The notes under the pieces: generated by a model
Told to the model about the DNA's origin: nothing
Seen by the model: only the letters and a program-made list of their open reading frames with translations
Databases searched by the model: none
Assembly: GCA_903813345.2 (NCBI GenBank)
Contig: CAIIXF020000011.1
Coordinates: forward strand, 30,372,166 to 30,436,165
Source of the DNA: Owenia fusiformis
Lineage: Eukaryota > Annelida > Polychaeta > Sabellida > Oweniidae
Reading direction: 5' to 3'
Length of the DNA stretch: 64,000 nt
Made by a program: the position numbers and the translations under genes
In this document: positions 22,464-31,640 of the stretch, piece after piece
Layout: every line of letters begins with the position of its first letter
How positions within the stretch are numbered: position 1 is the stretch's first letter

Positions 22464-23243
22464 CCGTATTCTCTGTAATTACCGCCCACTCTCTAATAAG
22501 CGCCCACCCCGCTTCACAAAGTTCAAGAAACATCGAGGAATCAACAAGAATTGAAGAATATATCAGGAAAATTTTTTTTCTCAAAATCCAGGAGCGGGCG
22601 ATAATAGAGTACTTACCCTAAAACTGCTGTAAACACGACGCGTTTTGTAATTCTATGCATCCTCTCGATACATATCTATCGATGGGTGCTTCCCACACCA
22701 TACCATGCTAATATTGTCTCCAAATAGTCCATAATGAATGAAGGAATTGTTCTTTATCGGCATTCAGAAATTTCAAAAGCTACTGCGCAGATGTTCTGCG
22801 CATGTCAAGGTCGTGAACTTTCTGGTTTCTTTTTAATGTTTCTCGACTTTTACACGACTTTTGCACGAATAATGATGATCTCTCATCAAATTAGAAATAA
22901 TGTATAACTTTAGATCGATATCCAGCAGTCTCTAGTGGAAATATTGAAGGTAATCGGCGATAATGACAAAGTGGGCGTGCCGGAAATAAATTAGACATAG
23001 ACGGGTCTTCAACCACTGTCAATATTGTCTAAGCGATCTTTACCGTATTCTCTCCAATAACAGCACTTGTCATATTATTATAAAAATATGTTGAAGAAAA
23101 TGCATTCTTGTCAAGAAAAATTGCCATACATGAAATTCCTCGGGATTTCTGATTTCTTTCATATATGGGCGCTTATTAGAATGGTCTAAATAATGTATTT
23201 TCAATTTTCTAAACGCCCTGGGCGCTAATTACAGAGAATACGG
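22464..23243. mobile_element. 780-bp MITE nested in the left arm, TA target duplication
   Basis: CCGTATTCTCTGTAATTA and its exact reverse complement bound the insert, with TA at 22462-22463 and 23244-23245. Sister subrepeats read straight across the site (AAGGTATAGAAAATG), proving the insertion point. A second CCGTATTCTCT terminus at 23043 faces the same way as the left end, so the insert itself may be composite. Both ends carry GCGCCC-type motifs. Tc1/mariner superfamily is inferred from the TA. Confidence 0.85.
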
Positions 23244-23442
23244 TACTGAAAATGTATAGTGGACAAACAATGTTCATATTAGAGCTTCCAAATCTCCCCT
23301 ACCCCATTTATTAGGGAAGATGACTGGAAAATATAAAAAATAACTTCAAACTACCAGTATAAACTTTAACAAAGATGTAGCTATTCTTTATGTCTTATTG
23401 ATTGCTATAATTAATGTTTCAGGACCTTCATTAGTATACTAG

Positions 23443-23528
23443 TACCCTTTGCATTCGTTTGACTTCACTTCTTAAAAGAGAGCTTCGTCTTTGTCTTCGT
23501 AGTTTAACTAGACTCTGCACGCAGGGTA
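23443..23528. mobile_element. 86-bp MITE, third copy of the TACCC...GGGTA family
   Basis: Same ends and body as 13922-13992, with about 15 extra bases (TCTTTGTCTTCGTAG) inside. It is flanked by GTATACTAG at 23434-23442 and 23529-23537, an exact 9-bp duplication. Sister subrepeats show the empty site (TTAGTATACTTGTGTC). Confidence 0.8.
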
Positions 23529-23890
23529 GTATACTAGTGTCGAGAAATGCATTTAAGAACAAAATTTGGCATTTTTCATCAATTTTTCATCATTTTCACT
23601 TTTAGCAATAACATATAGTTCCTTATATCTTGAGTTTTATGCTGATTGGTTGATGGATTCTTGATCATATCTGTTCTTTTGCCTGCCTTCTTTGATTTAA
23701 GGTATTTAAAAATGTATATTGGAAAGCCTGTCATTATATTAGAGCTTACATATCTCCCCTACCCCATTTATTTTGAAAAAATAACCAGAAATATAAAGAC
23801 CAAACAATTTCAAAGTATAGACTTTGTCTATATTGTCGCTATTCTAGATCAACTATTTATTGTTTGATGTTTTTCAGATGTTTCAGGAAC

Positions 23891-24400
23891 TTCATGAGTA
23901 TACAAGTCTAAAAATTAGACACTTAAAGTTAAGTTGCAATTGGGGCGGGTATTCTCTATCTTTTTCCATTGGGCTTTTCTGGTAATGATACGTTGCAAAC
24001 TGCTCATGAAGCGATGCAATGTATAGTATAACACTTGGAATATATTTAAAAGTAATGGGTTCATGAGTATACAAGTCTAAAAATTAGACATTTAAAGTTG
24101 AGTTGCAATTGGGGCGGGTATTCTCTATCTTTTTCCATTGGGCTTTTCTGGTAATGATACGTTGCAAACTGCTCATGAAGCGATGCAATGTATAGTACAA
24201 CACTTGGAATATATTTAAAAGTAATGGGTTCATGAGTATACAAGTCTAAAAATTAGACATTTAAAGTATAGTTGCAATTGGGGCGGGTATTCTCTATCTT
24301 TTTCCATTGGGCTTTTCTGGTAATGATACGTTGCAAACTGCTCATGTATCGATGCAATGTATAGTACAACACTTGGAATATATTTAAAAGTATTGGGGTA
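23891..24400. repeat. Three tandem copies of a 169-bp unit
   Basis: Units start near 23891, 24060 and 24229 and are about 95% alike (TTCATGAGTATACAAGTCTA...). The unit fuses the tail of an arm subrepeat with the 5' part of the central gene relic, so the triplication happened within the element. The last copy runs into the open frame at 24357. Confidence 0.9.
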
Positions 24401-24900
24401 TAGTACTGTGATAATTATAACCAGTGATCAAGCCATATTGGTTGAATTCGCTCATTATCAATTGCAAGGTTGTCAAAGGCTTGGTGATTTCCATATTACA
24501 CTTAAGGGTGGGAAGTTCATGATGGATATTGGGCTTGGGGATATTTTGGTAAATGCAAACATTGTGAAATGAAGAACAGCCAACAAGATGATTTTGGAAA
24601 GAATTACAAAATGGTAAGCTGTCTTTGGTTTGTGAAGCAATGTTACTGTATCTCTAAAATGGGATGAATTTCACTTATGGCTGTGCTGCTATTGAACTTT
24701 GCAAAACTGATAGTTGCAACTTATAGACAATCTATCAAATACTGATCATGAAGAAGTTGACACTCTCCTTATGGTCCATGTCTATTACAGTGCTGCAGAC
24801 AAGACAAAGGAGTTCAATTTAGAGAGAATTTGTATTCAGTCTGATGATACAGAATGTTGGTTGCGAAGAAGGATGAGAGTTAAAAATAGCTTTTAAAGTT
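24357..24900 (+). pseudogene. Degraded gene of the 'DQAI...LGxFH...HEEADT' family in the foldback core
   Basis: Two frames carry ordered family motifs. 24357-24572 has MYSTTLGIYLKVLGYS, IITSDQAILVEFA, RLGDFHI and GLGDILVNANIV. 24714-24896 has NTDHEEVDTLLMVHVY and ICIQSDDTE. I recognise this order (an ITxDQAIY block, LGGFHxxM, GLxDxLVEA, then HEEADTRxLLH and a DTDV-like block) from a multicopy uncharacterised protein group of cnidarians, molluscs and other invertebrates. Its function is unknown to me. Between the blocks the frame breaks several times, so the copy is dead. Its place at the centre of a foldback element is the interesting part. Confidence 0.55.
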
Positions 24901-25739
24901 TCTTATGTCCTTCAAGGTAGCATTCTAAATTACTATATGAATCTCAAAGTGCAATACCTATTTGAAGATATATCAAAGATGGGTGTCTTGTACCAGTACT
25001 CACAAACAAACCTTCGTAGCAACACAAGAAACATATGTCCTTGGCAATTCGCAAATATAAAATGACAAAAGGCAGCAAATTGCAAATACAAAGTTTCTAG
25101 TCAAGGGTGTGTTGCTACTTGTCCATGTGGCAATAAACAACATAGTGCACATCGTTGGACAATATTATAGGATGAGTTTCTCAGAACTATAAAAGTTATT
25201 TAGAGATCTTACATATCTGAATATATAGCTTGTGGTGTCATGAGCATCTTAGACCTTTAAAATGACTTAAATGCAGCTCTCACATAGAACCAGGGAGATT
25301 TGAAAAATCAGGCTGTTGCTGGATTAAGTTCGAGAGTTGTGAACAATCATCTTTATACAAGTATATAGACATATCCTTTGATTCATATGAGAGTAAACTG
25401 TGAAATTACAAAATTATTTCGCACTATTCTATTTTTGAGTAATCTTTTAAAAATATGGTAGTGTAGTAATTTTATCTCTAATAAGTATATTTGAAACACA
25501 TTTCCATGCTTTGAAGATAACAAGACACATAATTAAATATATATGATCTAAAATATGTCAACTAATCACCATTCAACTAAGTATATAAACAACTAGTGCT
25601 GAAAGTGAAAAATAGGTCACTTTGCCCATTTATGTGTCATTTTTTGATTTTAGTGTGCCGATAAATGTGCTAAACTTTTGAAAAGTTTAAGAATATTAAC
25701 TTGCAATAACAACATTTGTGTTGGTTTTCTTATTAAATG
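24901..25739. other. Core of the foldback element, no clear coding
   Basis: Probably further decayed gene sequence (for example around 24900-25320), but I find no reliable motif. Confidence 0.4.
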
Positions 25740-27665
25740 TTGGAGGGCAGATCTTAGACCTCTAATAAGAACATTCGCTGTCTTACATACATTTTTATTT
25801 AACTTAAATCAAAGAAGACAGATTCAATAAAAAACATATATGAATCTATCATCAAAGAATTATAATTGTGGAAAATAATATGCTACTGCTAAATGCAGAA
25901 TGCTAAAAATGCCAAATTTTAGACACATGTAATCAAATGAAGGTTACATTAAATAATAATACATAGTATTCATAGAGAATAGCTACAATTTTATAAAGTT
26001 TATGATTTGAAATTACTTTTTCATTTACATTATAAATGGGGCAGGGGAGACATGAAAGCTCTAATATCAACAATATGTCCAATATACATTTTTTATATCC
26101 TAAATGGAAGAAGACATGTACAAGAACAGATCTGACCAAGAATGCACCAACCAGTCAGCATAAAACTCAAGATATAGGGACCTATACGTTATTGCTGAAA
26201 GCGAAAATGAAAAGTTTTGTCCTTAAATATCTCATTTCTAGGCATTAGAATATTAATGAGGGTCCTGAAACATCAGAAAAAGATTAAATGATGCATAGTA
26301 TTGACATAGAATAGGTACAACTTTGTAAAAGTTCATAATTTGAAGTAATTTACTTTTTATTAATATTTTCTGGTCATTTTTCCTAATAAATGGGGTAGGG
26401 GAGATATGAAAGCTCTAATATGAACATTGGTCATCTACTATACATTTTTTATATCTTAAATGAAAGAAAACATCTACATGAACAAATTTGACTAAGAATG
26501 CACCAACCAGTCCGCATTAAACTCAAGATATAAGGAACTATATGTTATTGCTGAAAGCGAAAATGGTAAAAAATGTCAAGTTTTGTCCTTAAATGTCTCA
26601 TTTCTGGGCACTAGTTTACCAATAAAGGTTCTGAAATATCTGAAAAACATAAATCAATACATAATATTGATATAGAATAGCTACAACTTTATTAAAGTTT
26701 ATAGTTTCAAGTTATTTTATATTTTCATATTTTTCTTATAATTTTTCATTATAAATGGGGTAGGGGAGATCTGAAAGCTCTAATATGAACATTGTTTGTC
26801 CACTATACATTTTCTATACCTTAAATGGAAGAAGACATGTACAAAAACAGATTGGATTAAAATTGCAACAACCAGTAAACATAAAACTCAATATATGAGG
26901 AACTATATATTACTGCTGAAAGCTAAAATGATTTTAAAAAATGCCAAGTATTGTCCTTAAATGTCTCATTTCTAGGCACTAGTATACCAAAAAAGGTTCT
27001 GAAATATCTGAAAAACATAAATTAATACATAATATTGATATAGAATAGCTACAACATTGTTTAAGTTTATAAATTCAAGTTATTTTACATTTTCATATGT
27101 TTCAGTAATTTTTCATAATAAATGGGGTAGGGGAGATCTGAAAGCTCTAATATGACCATTGGTGGTCCAATATACATTTTTTGTATCTTAAATGGAAGAA
27201 GACATGTACAAGAACAGATTTGAACAAAATTGCAACAACCAGTCAACATTAAACTCAAGATATAAGGAACTATATGTTACTGCTGAAAGCGAAAATGATC
27301 AAAAATGCCAAATTTTGTCCTTAATTATCTTATTTCTAGACACTAGTACATTAATGAAAGTCCTTAAACATCTGAAAAACATTAAATAATACATAGTGTT
27401 AATATTAAATAGCTAGAGTTTTGTTTGAGTTGAACATTTTGACTTTTTGTAGTTTCCATTTTTAGCCAATTTTTTCTAAAAAATTCAAGGTATGTCTTCT
27501 TCGGACCAATATTTGGATATGTTCGCAAGAGTTATATGCTTCGCAGGCGAAATCCCTTATGCAGGAAACCCTAATAGAGTGAAAAATACAGAGAAACTCC
27601 ATCCAGCTCACAAAGTCATTTTTTGCACAATTCTCACACCTTCCACCCCGAGTAGTAATGGATGG
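25740..27665. repeat. Right arm of the foldback element: about four and a half subrepeats, inverted
   Basis: It carries the same blocks as the left arm in reverse complement (ATGGGGTAGGGGAGAT and ATAGAATAGCTACAAC recur at about 360-base spacing near 26330, 26690 and 27050). No nested MITE is present here, so this arm preserves the uninterrupted unit. Confidence 0.85.
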
Positions 27666-27886
27666 TCTTGTTTCCACTTTTCTAGTATAGAACGCTCGAT
27701 TGCCATCTGTAATTTTTTGTCCTTTCATGAGAAATTCAGGAGCTGTTTCCGTTGTTGAATTTTAAAATATAATTCACAGTTTTCATCATTCGCCGTTTTT
27801 GAATAGGTTTGTGCTTAATTGGATATTTAGATTTTCATAATTATGAAATGTTATTATACGGGTCATTATTTAAATCTTTTTTCTAA

Positions 27887-27968
27887 AGGACAATGGATTT
27901 TAATGGATCCTAATCTTTTTCACAACCAGGACAATGAATTTTAATGGATCCTAATCTTTTTCACAACC
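27887..27968. repeat. Two tandem copies of a 41-bp unit
   Basis: AGGACAATG(G/A)ATTTTAATGG... repeated once with a single mismatch. Confidence 0.9.
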
Positions 27969-28666
27969 CTGAAACAGAAAGGTAGAACGTGTTCCAACGG
28001 TGTAGTTGTGATCCCCAATTCAGACAACTTGCTTATTGCGGTAAGAACCTCAATGTTTTTTTTTTTTTTTTTTTTTACTTCAGCTTGTACCTTAATGACT
28101 TTTTATCAGTGCTTGTATCACATTGATATCACACGGTTCCTTCGAGGACTTCCTGAGTCTGGCCTTCATCATTTAATCCATAAATCACGATCAGAAAATA
28201 GGGATCAAAAAGTACTGCTCACCTTGCCAGGAGAAAAAACAATAAAACTACAATACAACCAACTGACTGTAATAACATAATCGGAAATATCAGACTGGTG
28301 ACTTCAAATGATCACTGTTTTTAGTTTTTAGAATTTGCTTCTCATTACTCTTATAATAACATAAATGTTTTTTAGATTGAAGGACAAACTCATTTTCTAC
28401 AAATAATTGTCATCAAAGCTCGTTCAATGATTATCAGAAACACCAGCTTGATTTTTGATACAAGTTAATTCTGTTTACAACAAGAAGATAAGCGTTGGAT
28501 CAATACCCTAACACAGGGGTTAATGTGCTTCCATAAAGCTGAAATTGAGACAAGTGAAACTGAACTAACAAATTGAGTCGTATCCCTTTAACTGATATAT
28601 CAGTAACGGCATCTTACTTCGGGAACGATTAGAGATGAGTTATCGAGACAAGTGTCTTCCACAGTA
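27969..28666. other. Spacer with a 21-T run
   Basis: The T run is at 28056-28076. No LINE body was recognised next to it, and no gene is supported. Confidence 0.45.
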
Positions 28667-29288
28667 CAGGGTGGGCCAAAAAAACGCCACTTTTTTTCAA
28701 AATGTTATGACTTTTTTAATTGTTGATACAAAATCATAATTTGCATACCAAATGAAACTTGAGGTTGTTATCTAGCCATTAATTATGAATTATACACTTT
28801 TACTTAAATAAAATATGTCACCAGCGTCTCACTTAAACGTGTGGAGTGCAATGAGAAACGAGCATAATTTGCAAAATGTTCCTGAACTGATTCGGCTTGA
28901 TGGCCACCAAGCTAATAATCCCTATGCAAACCCCAGTGAGTATAGGGTATGGGGAGGTCTCCAGGAGATGGTATGAAGACACCCAATCTAAAAAATTCCT
29001 CAACTAAAGATAGCAATTAAGACGTGTTGAAAAAAATTTAGCTAACATTTCATTGATACTGCTATATCAGCAAGGCGACTAAAACTAAAATCTATCATCA
29101 AATAGGATGGCGGACCTATTGAACTCCTCTTTTAGATCAAATATAATCCAAGTTGAAGGACTTGTTACATTATATTATTACTAAGAACCCTTGGCACTAT
29201 ATAACTGCAAAATTTGGGGTATGTAGGTTGAAAAATAAAAAAGTTCTAGCGTCTTGAAAAAAAGTGGCGTTTTTTTTGGCCCACCCTG
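28667..29288. mobile_element. Mariner-type element with transposase relic
   Basis: Near-perfect 32-bp inverted ends (CAGGGTGGGCCAAAAAAACG...) lie between TA at 28665-28666 and TA at 29289-29290. Inside on the plus strand, TGGCCACCAAGC followed by NPSEYRVWGGLQEMV (28929-28973) matches the WPPxSPDLNPxDYxVWGxLQExV block around the last catalytic residue. Stops and a frameshift precede it, and the DxD region is gone. At 622 bp it is a deleted derivative that has kept its ends. Confidence 0.85.
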
Positions 29289-30009
29289 TATATATGTCAG
29301 AATAAATGACAACATCGAGTCTGCACCTCAAATGTCGTGCCTTTTCACGATAATGTTTTATTTGTCAAGTGTTCATTACTAGAACTTTACGTTAAGTTTA
29401 GAAATCTGTTGTTCTTTTGCTATGGCGTCATGGCTACTGTGGACACAACAAATAATTTAGAAATTCTAATTTTGCTAAAACAAAGATATGTGCCCATTAC
29501 CATGAATACGACATCATTGCCTGGGGATTAAGTTTATCTTTTGTATAAAAAGTAAAAGCAAGCACCTTTATATTTATTTATTAGATGGTTCGTTTGTTTA
29601 GCATATTGCCCAGGATGTTCTTTCCCCCAAATATCCCCGATTGCATGACTAAATCTGTCAAATATCGTCTTTAGCAGCCTTAGAAAATACCTAATGGTGT
29701 CATTGACGAAGCGATAAATCCGACAGGGGAAACGTGAAGGATAAATAACAGAATAGCATGACTTGTTTGAGTTTCATTTAACAGATACAATTGTTTATTT
29801 GCCTCTGCAACCACCAGATAGGACGTGGTGAAATTGGATTTGGTAATAAAAAAATCGAAAGAAAAGAAAATCGTGAATTATTACCCAAGTGCTTCGAAAT
29901 GGGCAATGAGTGCCATATTAAATGACCATTAATTGGCAGCCCATTTTGGCTGAAATGGATAATTGCGATTCTGCTTTCAATGTAATGTAGCATCAAGATT
30001 AAAGGCCCT
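29289..30009. other. No recognisable feature
   Basis: AT-rich spacer; the open frames 29337-29531 (+) and 29778-29996 (-) have no motif. Confidence 0.45.
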
Positions 30010-30345
30010 TCATTCAGCGTTTATTGTATGGCATTTAGATACATTTTTTGTTTAGTTTGTCAGAAATGACGTGATTTGAATATTTGAAAATTATATCTAG
30101 AAATGTATTTTCAAAATTTTGGAATCAAAATTTGTTTGAAAATGTGACCTCTAGGTCGGGTAGGTTCCCTGGCGACCAAATGGAATCGTGAAATTAAAAC
30201 ATCATTTATACTGAACACGATTTGAAATAATCAGATTCAAAAGAACATTGTTGCACTATTATTCTACATACATGGGTACTTATAAACCAAGCCACCTGTT
30301 GGTCAAACAGGTAACTACTACTTATAGTATCACCTAAATTACAGA
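30010..30345. mobile_element. MITE family 'ATGCGAGTAG', decayed copy 3
   Basis: The middle aligns with copy 1 (GAAAATGTGAC(T/C)TCTAG(C/G)TCGG then G(A/T)TTCCCT, and later AGCCACCTG(G/T)TGGT). The terminal repeats are eroded (GTAACTACTACTTATAG), and boundaries are approximate. Confidence 0.45.
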
Positions 30346-30376
30346 GATTTTGCAACCCAGCGTGTTTCACCCCATG

Positions 30377-31221
30377 CAGACAGATCGCCTAAAATTACAT
30401 TCGTATGATGCAAGACTCGACATTCACCAGGAAAGTAGAAACCTTTTGTCACTCATGGTGCAAATTAATTTTTTACTGCTTAATAAATGATGAATGACAG
30501 TCATAGTTCTATAAGTACGAGAAAAGCATACCGTCTTGATTTTTCAACTCATTCGAAAAATTATGGCGGTAATTGAAATGACGATGTAAAGATAGAACCG
30601 CAACGAAATATTTGTAGATTCTTTAAAAAACTAAGCAATATACATCACATGTTACATTTTTCAAAACAGAAAAAATATGTACAAATAGTAGACCTGTAGA
30701 TCCGATTCCCCCTGGTAGCATTAACATTGGTCTCGTATAAGGTATACAATTAATATTTAAAACCCAACTACCATTCGAACTTATGATCGGACATGAAGTA
30801 TGATGTGTACTTCAAGCCCAAGGCAATAAAGTAGCATCATACTTATGTCCGATCATAAGTTCGAATAATAGTTGTGTTTCAAATATTAATTGTATGACAT
30901 GTATGAGACCAATTTATACATGTCTTTTCTGTTTTGAATTCGATATGTGATGTATATTTCTTAGTTTTTCAAAGAAATCTACAAATATTTCACTACAGTT
31001 TTATCTTGACATCGTGATTTCAATCACTGCCATCAATTTTCGAACGGGTTACCTTGAAATATCAACACGTCATGCTATTCTCATAACTCAATGTGACTGT
31101 CATTGACCATTTATTAAGCAGTAAAAAATCTAATTTGCTTCATGGGTTACAAAATGTTTTCACTTTCCTGGTGAATGTCGAGTCTCGCATCATACGAATG
31201 TAATTAAAGGCGGCTTGTCTG
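30377..31221. repeat. 845-bp near-perfect inverted repeat (hairpin)
   Basis: Two arms of about 405 bp pair end to end. CAGACAGATCGCC at the left meets GGCGGCTTGTCTG at the right; near the centre, CTTATGATCGGACATGAAG pairs with CATACTTATGTCCGATCATAAG around a loop of about 30 bases. Differences are scattered substitutions and short indels, so the arms are old but still strongly pairing. There is no coding sequence. A transcript through it would form a long double-stranded RNA. Confidence 0.9.
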
Positions 31222-31334
31222 TTTTTTATAAATTCCTTATGTTTATAACTTATAAAGGTGTGAACAACGTCATCATTTGTTGCGCAGCTCTGTCCATTCA
31301 TATATGGCTGGCCATCTGGACCAATGTATCGTTA

Positions 31335-31640
31335 TTTTTACGCCGTAAAATCTACTTTTGACGCCGTCAAAATTGATTTTCAACTGCGTCGAAAATGATT
31401 TTGAATGGCTGATTTTGAAAAGCGTCAAAAACGATTTCGAACGGCGTCAAAAACGATTTTGAACGGCGTCAAGAATTGCATTTAACACGTAAATAACGTC
31501 TTAGCTTGCAGCCAATCAAAATCAGCGTTACAATAATTTTGAAATGCTAGTAGTTTGAAACGATAGATTTGATTGATTGTGCAAAATTACTTTTTGGCGC
31601 CGTAAAAAATGATTAATGGCGTACAAAATCATTTCTGAAA
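31335..31640. repeat. Short tandem GGCGTCAAAAACGATTT repeats in a MITE-like block
   Basis: About seven degenerate copies of a roughly 22-base motif (AACGATTT(C/T)GAACGGCGTCAA), followed by AGCCAATCA and more GGCG(C/T)... motifs. The style, and an ACCAATCAGC-like segment at the edge, recall the arms at 6450 and 10480. Confidence 0.5.

Larger units (their letters stand above)
21243..23890. repeat. Left arm of the foldback element: four ~360-bp subrepeats
   Basis: Units begin near 21490, 21855, 22215 and 23350, each with AAAGTTGTAGCTATTCTAT, GGACAAA(A/T)TTTGGCATTTTT, a CATATAGTTCCT block and AGATCTCCCCTACCCCAT. The third unit is split by the 22464-23243 MITE and the fourth by the 23443-23528 MITE. 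Confidence 0.85.
21243..27665. mobile_element. ~6.4-kb foldback-type element with long subrepeat arms and a gene relic
   Basis: Both ends carry ACTCGGGGTGGAA inverted, followed inward by a matching ~240-bp outer domain (GGGATTTCGCCTGCGAAGCA and onward). After that come long inverted arms made of tandem ~360-bp units. The centre (23890-25740) holds a 169-bp triplication and a decayed protein gene. The plan resembles Drosophila FB and sea-urchin TU foldback elements, which have arms of tandem subrepeats and sometimes a central gene. No target duplication could be defined, so the exact ends are uncertain by tens of bases. Confidence 0.75.

Noticed and set aside
23892-24243. Two identical 60-residue minus-strand proteins
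   Set aside because: They come from the 169-bp tandem repeat; the plus strand carries the gene relic.
27462-27758. 88-residue open frames on both strands at the right foldback end
   Set aside because: They overlie the outer inverted-repeat domain, which is repeated (with a stop) at the left end; no protein family recognised.
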